A DNA stretch of 64,000 nucleotides from Bradyrhizobium iriomotense (lineage in GTDB: Bacteria > Pseudomonadota > Alphaproteobacteria > Rhizobiales > Xanthobacteraceae), in NCBI RefSeq assembly GCF_018130765.1, contig NZ_JAFCJZ010000021.1:96046-160045 (forward strand), read 5' to 3'. Numbering within the stretch: position 1 is the first letter of the stretch; each line of letters starts with the position of its first letter. The notes below the pieces were generated by a model. That model worked only from the letters and a program-made list of their open reading frames with translations, was not told the DNA's origin and did not search any database. The position numbers and the translations under genes were made by a program. Below are positions 10,705-18,520 of this stretch, piece by piece.

Positions 10705-12069
10705 TCACCCCGAGATCCTTGCGTCGGCGACCGCCTTCTTGAACAGCGCGTTCATGGCGTCCGAGATTCCTTGCGTCGGGCTCACCTCGAAATACAGCCC
10801 CGGCGAAGCACAGCTCTGCATGTTCTGCGCGATCTCGCTGTTCGGTGACGGCCCGAACGGTCCCTTGTTGAAGGGGTCGATGTAGGTCATGTACCAGGAG
10901 TTGGTCGGCAGCTGCAGATAGGTGGTGTAGAGCACCGCGATCTTGATGCCGCGGTTCTTGATGGTGGTGCAGAGCGCGACGTCGATCGGCGACTGGCAGC
11001 GTCCGCCGCTCACGACCGGCTTGGAGCAGCCGGTGTTGTACTCGTCGGCAACGCCGTCGGAGACGAAGAACAGATATTTCATCGGCGCCGCCGAGGTGCC
11101 GGCGCCCGGCGCGCTGATTGCGCTGTTGATCGCCGGGAAGACCGTGCTGAACTGCGTATCCTTGTCGGCGGTGTAGGAATCGTTGTTGCCGTAGACGCCC
11201 ATCAAATCGATGCCGCCCGCCGCCGTCTTCGCGCTCGACAGGCTGGCCGACAGCGAGAACAGCGCGCGCAGGCCGATGGTCTTCGACGAGGCGCCAAAAT
11301 CGTAGATCGCCATACGGAACTGGTTCGAATAGGTCTCGGTGGCGCCGGCCGTGTCCATCAGCGACTGCGTCGCGCTGCGCAGCACGTCGATCCGCGTCGT
11401 CACCCCGAGCGTCTTGGCGAGGTTGTAGTAGTTGTTCGCGTCGTTGTAGTCGTGGCAGGCAAAGGCGCATTTGTCGGAAGTGTTGTTGACCATCTTGCTG
11501 ACGTCCGCCGGCGTCGCCGCCACGCCCATCGACGGCGAATTATCCAGCAGAAGGTAGAAGTCGACATAGAGCGGCATGCTCGCCGTCGCGGTCGACGTTC
11601 CGCTCATGGTCAGCGCGGTCTTGCCGATCACGCCGAGGAACATGGTGTTGATGGTGCCGGTGAACGAGACCGTCGAGGTGACGGTCGAGCCGGACTTGAC
11701 CACCGTCGGCGTGACGCTGTTCAGCGTATAGCCGCTCAGGTTGGCGACGTTGGCATTGAAGATGTTCGTTGCGTCGGTGACGCCGGCCGGGATCGCGCCG
11801 TCCGAGGTCATCGAGCCCGCCGTGGCGAACGCCGGCGAGGTCTTGGCGACCGAGCCGACGCTGGCCGCATCGGCCGCGGCCTGGAGCTTGGAGCGGACCT
11901 GCGTCGCACGGGAATAATCGACCGCGCAGCCGACCACCGTGATCAGAGGGACGCAGCAGAATGCGAAAATCACTGCGACATTGCCGCGCCGGTCGCGGAC
12001 AAGACGGCGCATCATGGAGCAAATCGCAGTGCGCATGGGTCGGCCCCGGAATGGTTCAATCGTTTCCAC
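10705..12069 (-). CDS. TadG-like pilus-assembly/von Willebrand A-domain membrane protein
   Basis: A 454-residue protein with one N-terminal transmembrane segment following the TadE/TadG motif RRLVRDRRGNVAVIFAF. A large exported region follows. A von Willebrand A domain begins at VDFYLLLDNSPSMG, whose DNSPS fits the DxSxS metal-binding (MIDAS) motif. A cysteine insertion SDKCAFACHDYND follows, then later FFVSDGVADEY and KNRGIKIAVLYTTYL. The start is GTG 12069 or ATG 12036 (MRTAICSMM). Family members help assemble Tad/Flp pili or act as surface adhesion proteins. No tad cluster is nearby, so the role is open. A close relative of similar length lies at 46317-47630. Confidence 0.85.
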   Translation of the reverse strand: METIEPFRGRPMRTAICSMMRRLVRDRRGNVAVIFAFCCVPLITVVGCAVDYSRATQVRSKLQAAADAASVGSVAKTSPAFATAGSMTSDGAIPAGVTDATNIFNANVANLSGYTLNSVTPTVVKSGSTVTSTVSFTGTINTMFLGVIGKTALTMSGTSTATASMPLYVDFYLLLDNSPSMGVAATPADVSKMVNNTSDKCAFACHDYNDANNYYNLAKTLGVTTRIDVLRSATQSLMDTAGATETYSNQFRMAIYDFGASSKTIGLRALFSLSASLSSAKTAAGGIDLMGVYGNNDSYTADKDTQFSTVFPAINSAISAPGAGTSAAPMKYLFFVSDGVADEYNTGCSKPVVSGGRCQSPIDVALCTTIKNRGIKIAVLYTTYLQLPTNSWYMTYIDPFNKGPFGPSPNSEIAQNMQSCASPGLYFEVSPTQGISDAMNALFKKAVADARISG

Positions 12070-12174
12070 TCTAGGAACCGTCGATTAAATATGACTTATG
12101 GAAGCCGTAGAAACGCGGTCCGCGACGGGGGTTAACGAACCGTTACGGTCCATCCTCAGCGAGCGACTTCAGGC

Positions 12175-12585
12175 ATGGCCGATCTCAAACTGACTCTGGT
12201 GGTGGCCTGCGCGCTGGTCGACGCCGACAAGCGCGTCCTGATAGCGCAGCGCCCCGAAGGCAAGGCACTGGCGGGCCTCTGGGAATTTCCCGGCGGCAAG
12301 CTCGAGCCCGGCGAGCGGCCGGAGCAGAGCCTGATCCGCGAGCTGCACGAGGAGCTCGGCATCACCGTCGCCGAGCCGTGCCTGGCACCGCTGACCTTCG
12401 CCAGCTACGGCTACGAGACCTTCCACCTCCTGATGCCGCTTTACATCTGCCGGCGCTGGGAAGGCCTGGTGACGCCGCGCGAGGGCCAGAACCTCGCATG
12501 GGTCCGCGCCAACAAGCTGCGCGACTACCCGATGCCGCCCGCGGATATTCCGCTGATCCCGCATCTGATTGATTTGCTGATGTGA
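12175..12585 (+). CDS. mutT: MutT-type Nudix hydrolase (probable 8-oxo-dGTP diphosphatase)
   Basis: A 136-residue Nudix enzyme that should cleanse oxidised guanine nucleotides. The Nudix box is perfect: GGKLEPGERPEQSLIRELHE then ELGI (about residues 39-62), matching GX5EX7REUXEEXGU. The N terminus LTLVVACALVDADKRVLIAQ and the phrase LAGLWEFPGGK are characteristic of MutT proper rather than generic Nudix proteins. It begins 105 bp from the divergent TadG-like gene and is monocistronic. A repeat of a different class follows directly. Confidence 0.93.
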   Translation: MADLKLTLVVACALVDADKRVLIAQRPEGKALAGLWEFPGGKLEPGERPEQSLIRELHEELGITVAEPCLAPLTFASYGYETFHLLMPLYICRRWEGLVTPREGQNLAWVRANKLRDYPMPPADIPLIPHLIDLLM

Positions 12586-12592
12586 GCACGCT

Positions 12593-12713
12593 GTGCCCCG
12601 GACGCAGCGCAGCGCTCTTGCGGTGCGCTGCTGAGCCGGGGCCCATGCTAGCGGCAGACTGGGTCCCGGCTCTGCGCAGCAGCGTAAGAACGCTGCAGCG
12701 CGTCCGGGACACG
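12593..12713. repeat. Palindromic repeat, CCCCGGACGC class
   Basis: Starts TGCCCCGGACGCAGCGCAGC and ends CGCTGCAGCGCGTCCGGGAC. Its centre holds GAGCCGGGGCCCATGC and GGGTCCCGGCTC, giving nested inverted arms. A related copy lies at 13611-13669, so the methyltransferase gene between them is bracketed on both sides. Confidence 0.75.
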
Positions 12714-12715
12714 AC

Positions 12716-13564
12716 TCACTCCTTCCCCGCCTTCTTCACCGCTTCCGCGAGGCTCGCTTTCGCCGATCCCGGCTTGAGCGGCTGCTGCTGGCTCGCATGC
12801 GGCGCCCAGCCGGAGAGCCAGATGATGTCGAACGTCGCGCGGATGCGTCCGTCGGCATCGGCAAAGCGCTCGGCATAGATCTCGGCCATGCGCAGCAACG
12901 TCGCGCGGCGGCTCGGTGTGCGGCGGCGTTCGATCAGCACGTTGGCCGCGCCCATGCGGCGGAGATCCTGCATCAGCGCGAACGCATTGCCATAGCGCAC
13001 CACGACGCGGTCGACGTCGGTCACCGGCAGCGCGAAGCCTGCCCGCTGCAGCAGCGCACCGATGTCGCGCAGGTCAGCGAACGGCGCGACGCGCGGCGAC
13101 ACACCGCCCTCGCATTCCGCTTCCGCCGCGGCAAAGGCCTGCCGCAGCTCGGTCAAACTGTCGCCGCCGATCATCGCGGCAAGCAAGAGCCCGTCCGGCT
13201 TCAGCGCGCGCCGGACCTGCGCGAGCACGCCGGGAAGGTCGTTGACGAATTGCAGCGCCAGCGCCGAGACGACGAGGTCGAGGCTTTCGGGCGCGAAGGG
13301 CAGTTTTTCCGCACCGGCCGCATCGAGCGCGACCCGTTCGATGGAAGGAAGGCGCGCGCGCAGCGCTGCAAGACCGTCACCGGGCGTCCAGAGATCGACC
13401 GGGGCGTGAAACTCCCGCATCACCGCCGCCAACCGGTCGGACATGTCCTCGGCGACACGATCGAGCAGGAAGCTCACGGCACCTTGCGCCTGCGCGCGGC
13501 GCTGCCGTGCGTGCAGCAAGGCGCGATCGAACAGGGCGGGCGGGATCTGCGGGGGCTGAGCCAT
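12716..13564 (-). CDS. NDUFAF5-like SAM-dependent methyltransferase-fold protein
   Basis: A 282-residue class I methyltransferase-fold protein. IPPALFDRALLHARQRRA at the N terminus and FDIIWLSGWAPHASQQQP near the C terminus are hallmarks of the C20orf7/NDUFAF5 group. In mitochondria that group hydroxylates an arginine of a complex I subunit (NDUFS7) during assembly. LDLVVSALALQFVNDLPG and ALKPDGLLLAAMIGGDSL are the usual post-motif I segments, while motif I itself is weak. A complex I maturation role is inferred from family only; older annotations call such proteins BioC-like. A GTG at 13588 would add eight residues. Divergent from comF. Confidence 0.82.
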   Translation of the reverse strand: MAQPPQIPPALFDRALLHARQRRAQAQGAVSFLLDRVAEDMSDRLAAVMREFHAPVDLWTPGDGLAALRARLPSIERVALDAAGAEKLPFAPESLDLVVSALALQFVNDLPGVLAQVRRALKPDGLLLAAMIGGDSLTELRQAFAAAEAECEGGVSPRVAPFADLRDIGALLQRAGFALPVTDVDRVVVRYGNAFALMQDLRRMGAANVLIERRRTPSRRATLLRMAEIYAERFADADGRIRATFDIIWLSGWAPHASQQQPLKPGSAKASLAEAVKKAGKE

Positions 13565-13610
13565 GCCGCTGGTTACGCCGATCTCCACGGTTCTGGCAAT
13601 CTCCTCTCGC

Positions 13611-13669
13611 GTGTCCCGGACGCGCAGCAGCTCTCTTTAGCGCTGCTGCGCTGCGTCCGGGGCACGAGA
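13611..13669. repeat. Palindromic repeat, CCCCGGACGC class (second copy)
   Basis: GTGTCCCGGACGCGCAGCAG and CGCTGCTGCGCTGCGTCCGG are long near-complementary arms around CTCTCTTTAG. It occupies most of the gap between the NDUFAF5-like gene and comF and is the same class as 12593-12713. Confidence 0.75.
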
Positions 13670-13711
13670 GCGTGGCTTGAGCCGTATCGAACAGAACGCT
13701 AGCCTCTCCTT

Positions 13712-14509
13712 ATGGAAGCCGACGCCGCCCCTTCTCGCTCCATCCCCTCACCATTGCGTGCCGCATGGACCGCCGGCCGCCATGCGCTGTCGCGCGCGGC
13801 GCGGCTCGCGCTCGACATCGCGCTGCCGACGCTGTGCGTGTCCTGCCGCGAGCCGGTCGATGGTGAGGGCGTTTGCGCGGCGTGCTGGGCGCGGCTGTCG
13901 TTCATCGAACGACCCTATTGTCCGCGGCTCGGCATTCCCTTCGTCTATGATCCCGGCCCCGACATGCTGTCGATGGAGGCGATCGCGAGCCCGCCGGCCT
14001 ACCAGCGGGCGCGCGCGGCGGTGCGTTATGACGACGTCGCGCGCACGCTGGTGCATGCGCTGAAATACCAGGACCGCACCGATCTGGCGCCGGCCATGGG
14101 CCGCTGGATGGCGCGCGCGGGCGGCGAGTTGCTGACGGGGGCCGATATGTTGGTGCCGGTGCCCCTGCATTGGCGGCGGGCCTGGCGCCGCCGCTACAAC
14201 CAGTCCGGAGCGCTGGCGCGCATCATCGAACGGCAGAGCGGGGTCAAGGTGCGGGGCGACGTGCTGCGGCGGGTCCGTGCCACCGAGCAGCAGATCGGCC
14301 TGTCGCGAGCCCAGCGCGCCACTAATGTGCAGGGCGCATTCCAGGTATCTCCCGACCGCCAGGCCGAGGTCCAGGGCCGCCGCGTCGTCCTGATCGACGA
14401 TGTCCTGACCTCAGGTGCGACATTGGATGCCTGCGCACGGGCCTTGCTCCGGTCCAAGGCAGCCCAGGTCGACGTGCTGGTGTTCGCCCGGGTTGTGGAG
14501 ATCAGGTAA
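13712..14509 (+). CDS. comF: ComF family phosphoribosyltransferase-like protein
   Basis: A 265-residue double-zinc-ribbon/PRTase-fold protein. The N-terminal CVSCREPVDGEGVCAACW (about residues 47-64) is the ComF four-cysteine ribbon. The C-terminal RRVVLIDDVLTSGATLD (about residues 226-242) is the PRPP-binding loop. The middle segment MLVPVPLHWRRAWRRRYNQS is also characteristic. ComF proteins act in DNA uptake or recombination in naturally competent species; in alphaproteobacteria the role is unproven. It is divergent from the NDUFAF5-like gene and followed 29 bp later by grxC, with which it may be cotranscribed. Confidence 0.93.
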   Translation: MEADAAPSRSIPSPLRAAWTAGRHALSRAARLALDIALPTLCVSCREPVDGEGVCAACWARLSFIERPYCPRLGIPFVYDPGPDMLSMEAIASPPAYQRARAAVRYDDVARTLVHALKYQDRTDLAPAMGRWMARAGGELLTGADMLVPVPLHWRRAWRRRYNQSGALARIIERQSGVKVRGDVLRRVRATEQQIGLSRAQRATNVQGAFQVSPDRQAEVQGRRVVLIDDVLTSGATLDACARALLRSKAAQVDVLVFARVVEIR

Positions 14510-14538
14510 AGTCCCATATAATTCAATGAATTCATGAC

Positions 14539-14832
14539 ATGAAAGCGCCAGACAACATGACTGCTGCTGTCGAGATCTACACCAGGCCGGGCTGCGGCTA
14601 TTGTTCCGCGGCCCGGTCGCTTTTGACCCGCAAGAAGGCGACCTTCACGGAATTCGACGTCGCCAAGAACCCGTCATGGCGGGACGAGATGTACGACCGC
14701 GCCGGCGAGGGCTCGACCTTCCCTCAGATCTGGATCGGCGGCACCCATGTCGGCGGCTGCGATGACCTCTACGCGCTCGACCGCGAAGGCAGGCTCGACG
14801 GCATGCTCGAAAACATCAAGGCGGCATCATGA
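14539..14832 (+). CDS. grxC: Glutaredoxin 3
   Basis: A 97-residue dithiol glutaredoxin that reduces disulfides and glutathione mixed disulfides in the cytoplasm. The active site is Cys19-Gly-Tyr-Cys22 (TRPGCGYCSAA). TFPQIWIGGTHVGGCDDLYA carries the cis-proline and the GGCDD glutathione-binding motif. An alternative ATG at 14557 (MTAAVEIYTRPG) would remove six residues. Its stop overlaps the nitrilase-family start by 4 bp (ATGA), so translation is coupled. A linked glutathione-metabolism role is suggested by the neighbour. Confidence 0.95.
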   Translation: MKAPDNMTAAVEIYTRPGCGYCSAARSLLTRKKATFTEFDVAKNPSWRDEMYDRAGEGSTFPQIWIGGTHVGGCDDLYALDREGRLDGMLENIKAAS

Positions 14833-15707
14833 GCGACAACAGGACCTTCACCGCCGCGATGGTGCAGATGCGCACCGGCCTGATGCCGGAGCCGAGCCTC
14901 GCGCAGGCCACCAGGCTGATCCGGCAGGCTGCCGCCAATGGCGCCGACTACGTGCAGACGCCCGAAGTCAGCAACATGTTGCAGCTGAACCGCAAGGCGC
15001 TGTTCGAGCATCTGCAGAGCGAAGAGGACGACACCTCGCTGAAGGCCTACCGCGCGCTGGCGGCGGAGTTGAAGATCCACATCCATGTCGGCTCGCTGGC
15101 GCTGCGTTTCTCGCCGGAGAAGGCGGTCAACCGCTCCTTCCTGATCGGGCCCGAGGGCAACGTGCTCGCGAGCTACGACAAGATCCACATGTTCGACATC
15201 GAGCTGCCGGACGGCGAGAGCTATCGCGAATCCGCCAATTACCAGCCGGGCGAGACCGCCGTGATCTCCGACCTGCCCTGGGGCCGGGTGGGCTTAACGA
15301 TCTGCTACGACGTGCGCTTCCCGGCGCTCTACCGCGCGCTCGCCGAGAGCGGGGCGTATTTCATCACGGTGCCCTCCGCCTTCACCCGCAAGACCGGTGA
15401 AGCGCATTGGCACGTGCTGCTGCGCGCCCGCGCGATCGAGACCGGTTGCTTCATCTTCGCCGCGGCGCAGGCAGGCACCCACGAGAACAAGCGCGAGACC
15501 TATGGTCACTCGCTGATCATCGATCCCTGGGGCGAAATCCTCGCCGAGGGCGATGTCGAGCCCGGCATCATCATGGCCAAGATCGACCCGGCCAAGGTCG
15601 AGACCGCGCGCCGCGCAATCCCATCGCTCCAGCACGGCCGCCGCTTCGGCGTCGCCGACCCCAAGGCCGGGCCGGACCATCTGCACCTCGTACGGGGATC
15701 GGCATGA
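14829..15707 (+). CDS. Nitrilase-superfamily amidohydrolase (Nit1/Nit2-like, possible deaminated-glutathione amidase)
   Basis: A 292-residue carbon-nitrogen hydrolase. The Glu-Lys-Cys triad can be placed at Glu46 (VQTPEVSNML), Lys118 (ASYDKIHMFDIELPDG) and Cys159 (VGLTICYDVRFPALYR). VPSAFTRKTGEAHWHVLLRA is typical of the NitFhit/Nit1 branch. Members repair deaminated glutathione or hydrolyse omega-amides. Its position between a glutaredoxin (4-bp overlap) and a DUF1178 gene (4-bp overlap) favours the deaminated-glutathione assignment, but the substrate is not proven by sequence. Confidence 0.9.
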   Translation: MSDNRTFTAAMVQMRTGLMPEPSLAQATRLIRQAAANGADYVQTPEVSNMLQLNRKALFEHLQSEEDDTSLKAYRALAAELKIHIHVGSLALRFSPEKAVNRSFLIGPEGNVLASYDKIHMFDIELPDGESYRESANYQPGETAVISDLPWGRVGLTICYDVRFPALYRALAESGAYFITVPSAFTRKTGEAHWHVLLRARAIETGCFIFAAAQAGTHENKRETYGHSLIIDPWGEILAEGDVEPGIIMAKIDPAKVETARRAIPSLQHGRRFGVADPKAGPDHLHLVRGSA

Positions 15708-16183
15708 TCCGCTACGCACTTCACTGCGACCGCAACCACGCCTTCGAGAGCTGGTTCCAGAGCTCGTCGGCCTACGATTCGCAGGTGAAGCGCAAGCTCG
15801 TGACCTGCCCGATCTGCGGCTCGGCCAAGGTCGACAAGGCGATCATGGCCCCGCGCATCGTCGGCAAGAAGGGCCGCGGGCGCGCGACGCCGCCGGAGCC
15901 CACGACTGCGATCACGCCCGAGGCTGCGCCGTCAGGACCGACCTCGCTGCTGATGGCGCAGGAGCGCGAGCTGCGCGCCAAGCTCAAGGAGCTGCGCGAC
16001 CACATCGTCAAGAACGCCGACAATGTCGGCGAGCGTTTTCCGAACGAAGCCCGCGCGATGCATTACGGCGACAAGGAGCACCGCCCGATCTACGGCGAGG
16101 CCTCGCCGGAAGAGGCGAAGTCGCTGATCGACGAAGGCATCGAGGTCTCGCCGCTGCCGACGCTGCCGGAAGACCGGAATTAG
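15704..16183 (+). CDS. DUF1178 family protein
   Basis: A 159-residue conserved alphaproteobacterial protein of unknown function. The start ATG at 15704 overlaps the preceding stop (ATGA), giving the family N terminus MIRYALHCDRNHAFESWFQS. CPICGS (about residues 37-42) with the earlier Cys8 suggests a small zinc or metal site. The middle is low-complexity (TPPEPTTAITPEAAPSGP), and the C-terminal half RFPNEARAMHYGDKEHRPIY is the most conserved block of the family. It is the last gene of the grxC-nitrilase-DUF1178 unit. Its final codons overlap the end of the convergent transporter gene by 4 bp. Confidence 0.93.
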   Translation: MIRYALHCDRNHAFESWFQSSSAYDSQVKRKLVTCPICGSAKVDKAIMAPRIVGKKGRGRATPPEPTTAITPEAAPSGPTSLLMAQERELRAKLKELRDHIVKNADNVGERFPNEARAMHYGDKEHRPIYGEASPEEAKSLIDEGIEVSPLPTLPEDRN

Positions 16184-17079
16184 GCCCCCACCAGCACCGC
16201 CACACCGATCACGATCAGCGCGATACCAAAAATCTCGCGCGGCGCGATTGGCTGCTTGAACGAGTAGTAGGCTACCCCTTGCGCGAACAGCACCTCGATC
16301 AGCGCGAGCGTGCGGACATTGGCGGCCGCCGTCAGAGCGAAGGCCAAAAACCAGAACTGCGAGGCGAAGGCGCCCGTGAATCCCGCGAGCATCGACGGCC
16401 GCCATAGTCCGAGGATTCCCCGCAACACGTCTGGCGCGCGCCAGAGCAGGTAGATCGTCAGCACCAGCGTCTGCACGAACAGGCCGAGCACCAGCGTGAG
16501 CGACGAGGCTGTCACGAACGACACGCTCGGCACGGTGATGATGGCGCCGCGAAAACCGACCGCGGAAAGCGCGAACGCCGCCGCGGCGACGAGCCCCGTG
16601 ATGGTCGGCTTCAATTCCGCAAAACTCTTCTCGCCGCCGGGGCGCAGCGCGGTGATGACGACACCGACGGTCGCGATCACGATCGCCAGCACCTTCAACC
16701 AGGTCAGATGATCGCCGAGGAAGACGAAGCCGAAGATCGCGGTCTGGATCGCCTCGGTCTTGAGGTAGGCCGTCGTCACCACGAAGGAGCGGTCGTTCAT
16801 CGCGAGCAGCATCAGGCCGGTCGCAACGATCTGGCTGAGCGCCCCAAGCAGCAGCCACGGCCAGAACACGGCCGGCGGCATGCCGATATGATCGCCGGTC
16901 GCAACCAGCACCAAGCCGAGGAACAGCAGCGAGAACGGGAAGCCGAACAGGAAGCGGATATTGGTCGCGCCCCAGGTCCCGAGCGGCTTCGTCAGCGACC
17001 GCTGCATCGCATTGCGCACGACCTGGCCGAGCGCAGCGATGACGGTGAAGGGAATCCAGAGGCTGGCGACAGTGAGCAT
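16180..17079 (-). CDS. EamA/DMT-superfamily transporter
   Basis: About 299 residues with roughly ten hydrophobic segments in two repeats, as in drug/metabolite transporters. FGFVFLGDHLTWLKVLAIVI near the end of the first half and VLFAQGVAYYSFKQPIAPRE in the second are EamA-like. ATG 17079 (MLTVASLWIPFTVIAALGQV) was chosen over a TTG seven codons upstream. The substrate is unknown; export of small metabolites is the usual family role. The stop (TTA 16180-16182 as read on plus) lies inside the last codons of the convergent DUF1178 gene. Confidence 0.9.
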   Translation of the reverse strand: MLTVASLWIPFTVIAALGQVVRNAMQRSLTKPLGTWGATNIRFLFGFPFSLLFLGLVLVATGDHIGMPPAVFWPWLLLGALSQIVATGLMLLAMNDRSFVVTTAYLKTEAIQTAIFGFVFLGDHLTWLKVLAIVIATVGVVITALRPGGEKSFAELKPTITGLVAAAAFALSAVGFRGAIITVPSVSFVTASSLTLVLGLFVQTLVLTIYLLWRAPDVLRGILGLWRPSMLAGFTGAFASQFWFLAFALTAAANVRTLALIEVLFAQGVAYYSFKQPIAPREIFGIALIVIGVAVLVGA

Positions 17080-17192
17080 GGGGAGTGGGTGGGAGAGCAA
17101 GGGCTAGCGATTCCAGCCAACCTGCCGCTGGCGGCGAAGCAGGTCAATCACGCGGAAGTCATGGGTGCGATGCTTTCGCTACAAACTCCGCT

Positions 17193-17319
17193 GTCGTCCC
17201 TGCGTACGCAGGGACCCATAACCCCAGGGAGCAGTTTTGCGGAGGCTGCCAACCCGTGCGTCCAACACCGTCCACCGATGGATGCCGCGGTATGGGTCCC
17301 TGCCTACGCAGGGACGACA
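17193..17319. repeat. REP pair (REPIN-like) left of the GIY-YIG gene
   Basis: The unit GTCGTCCCTGCGTACGCAGG continues to GGACCCATA (17193-17220) and contains the perfect palindrome CCCTGCGTACGCAGGG. An inverted partner, TATGGGTCCCTGCCTACGCA then GGGACGACA, lies at 17291-17319. About 70 bp of spacer with TTTTGCGGAGGCTGCCAAC separates them. This head-to-head architecture matches a REPIN. Confidence 0.85.
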
Positions 17320-17346
17320 GTGGGGGCTTGGCGCGGACCTTTCGTA

Positions 17347-17628
17347 TCAAACCAACAGATCGTTAAGATCGCGCCACTCCGGATTGTCGCGCTCGATCAG
17401 TTCGATCTTCCAGTCGCGCTTCCAGCGCTTGAGTTGCTTTTCGCGGGTAATTGCGTCTTCCGCCCGCTCGAAGGACTCGGTGTAGACGAGCCGATACACC
17501 CCGTATCGCTTGACAAACTCCGAACCCTTGCCGGCGCGGTGCTGCTCCAGACGCTTCTGGAGTGAGTTGGTGACGCCGATATAGAGCGTTCCGTGATGGC
17601 GGCTGGCGAGGATGTAGACGTAGTACAT
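17347..17628 (-). CDS. GIY-YIG nuclease family protein (UPF0213/YhbQ-like)
   Basis: A 93-residue single-domain GIY-YIG protein. MYYVYILASRHHGTLYIGVT carries the two catalytic strands (YVY...YIG), followed by the Arg in NSLQKRLEQHRAGKG, and EKQLKRWKRDWKIELIERDN supplies the basic C-terminal helix. Family members are small DNA-cleaving or DNA-binding proteins, mostly of unknown role, and do not need another domain. The gene ends 28 bp from the REP pair on its left and starts 25 bp from a palindrome and REP on its right. The whole unit therefore resembles a small mobile cassette; see findings. Confidence 0.93.
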   Translation of the reverse strand: MYYVYILASRHHGTLYIGVTNSLQKRLEQHRAGKGSEFVKRYGVYRLVYTESFERAEDAITREKQLKRWKRDWKIELIERDNPEWRDLNDLLV

Positions 17629-17652
17629 GCTCGGGGCGCCTATCTTTGCTAG

Positions 17653-17697
17653 CCACAGGGGCCTGTGGTTATGGGTCCCTGCGTTCGCAGGGACGAC
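17653..17697. repeat. Palindrome plus REP right of the GIY-YIG gene
   Basis: CCACAGGGGCCTGTGG (17653-17668) is a perfect palindrome, directly followed by TTATGGGTCCCTGCGTTCGC and AGGGACGAC (17669-17697). The REP core is the same subtype (CCCTGCG..CGCAGGG) as left of the GIY-YIG gene, whereas REPs elsewhere in the window use GGCGAAGGCC or GGACAAGC cores. Confidence 0.85.
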
Positions 17698-17738
17698 ACC
17701 GTTCTCGCAGTAACAGCTCGCACCTCACCCACGGCAGT

Positions 17739-18506
17739 TCACACCATCCCTTCCGCCACCACCATGTAGTTCACGTCCATGTCCGACGAGAGGGCCCATT
17801 TGTCGGCGAAGGGTGAGTAGACGACGCCGGTCTGCTCGGTGATGACGAGGCGGTTGTCGAGCAGATACTTGGTGAGCTCGTCGGGGGTGACGAACTTGTT
17901 CCATTCGTGCGTGCCGCGCGGCAGCCAGCGCAGGACGTATTCGGCGCCGACGATGGCGAGCGCAAAACTCTTCCAGTTCCGGTTCAGCGTCGAGACCACC
18001 ATCAGGCCGTTCGGCTTCAGCATCGACGCACAGCGCTTCAGGAACATGCCGACGTCGACGACGTGCTCGACCACCTCCATCGCCAGCACGATGTCGAAGC
18101 GCTCGCGCGGGTCGATCTCCTCCACCGTGGTGCAGCGATAGTCGATCGCAAGGTGGCTCTTGTCGGCATGGAGCTTGGCGGCGGCGATGTTGCTCTGCGA
18201 GGGATCGACACCGATGACCTGCGCGCCGAGCCGCGACAGCGGCTCGCAGAGCAGGCCGGCGCCGCAGCCGATGTCGAGCACGCGCAAGGACCCGAGGCAG
18301 TTGAGGCTGCGAACGTTGCGCTCGAACTTGCGGCAGGCGGCGTCGCGGATATAGCCGAGCCGCAGCGGGTTGATCCGGTGCAGCGGCGCCATCTTGCCCT
18401 TGGGGTCCCACCACTCCGCCGAGAGCTTTGAGAATTTCGCGATCTCGGCGGCGTCGACGGTCGAGCCCGGCTGGGCGGAGAGGGAAGTATTTTGCTGCAT
18501 GCTCAT
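17739..18506 (-). CDS. ubiG: 3-demethylubiquinol/2-polyprenyl-6-hydroxyphenol O-methyltransferase
   Basis: A 255-residue SAM-dependent methyltransferase catalysing both O-methylations of ubiquinone synthesis. AAEIAKFSKLSAEWWDPKGK and PLHRINPLRLGYIRD near the N terminus are UbiG signatures. Motif I is VLDIGCGAGLLCEPLSRLGA, and the acidic end of strand 2 is IGVDPSQSNI. FALAIVGAEYVLRWLPRGTH and WNKFVTPDEL complete the family pattern. Length is normal. It lies 14 bp downstream of the PH-domain gene on the same strand, so the two may be cotranscribed. Confidence 0.96.
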   Translation of the reverse strand: MSMQQNTSLSAQPGSTVDAAEIAKFSKLSAEWWDPKGKMAPLHRINPLRLGYIRDAACRKFERNVRSLNCLGSLRVLDIGCGAGLLCEPLSRLGAQVIGVDPSQSNIAAAKLHADKSHLAIDYRCTTVEEIDPRERFDIVLAMEVVEHVVDVGMFLKRCASMLKPNGLMVVSTLNRNWKSFALAIVGAEYVLRWLPRGTHEWNKFVTPDELTKYLLDNRLVITEQTGVVYSPFADKWALSSDMDVNYMVVAEGMV

Positions 18507-18520
18507 GGTTACGCGCGGTC

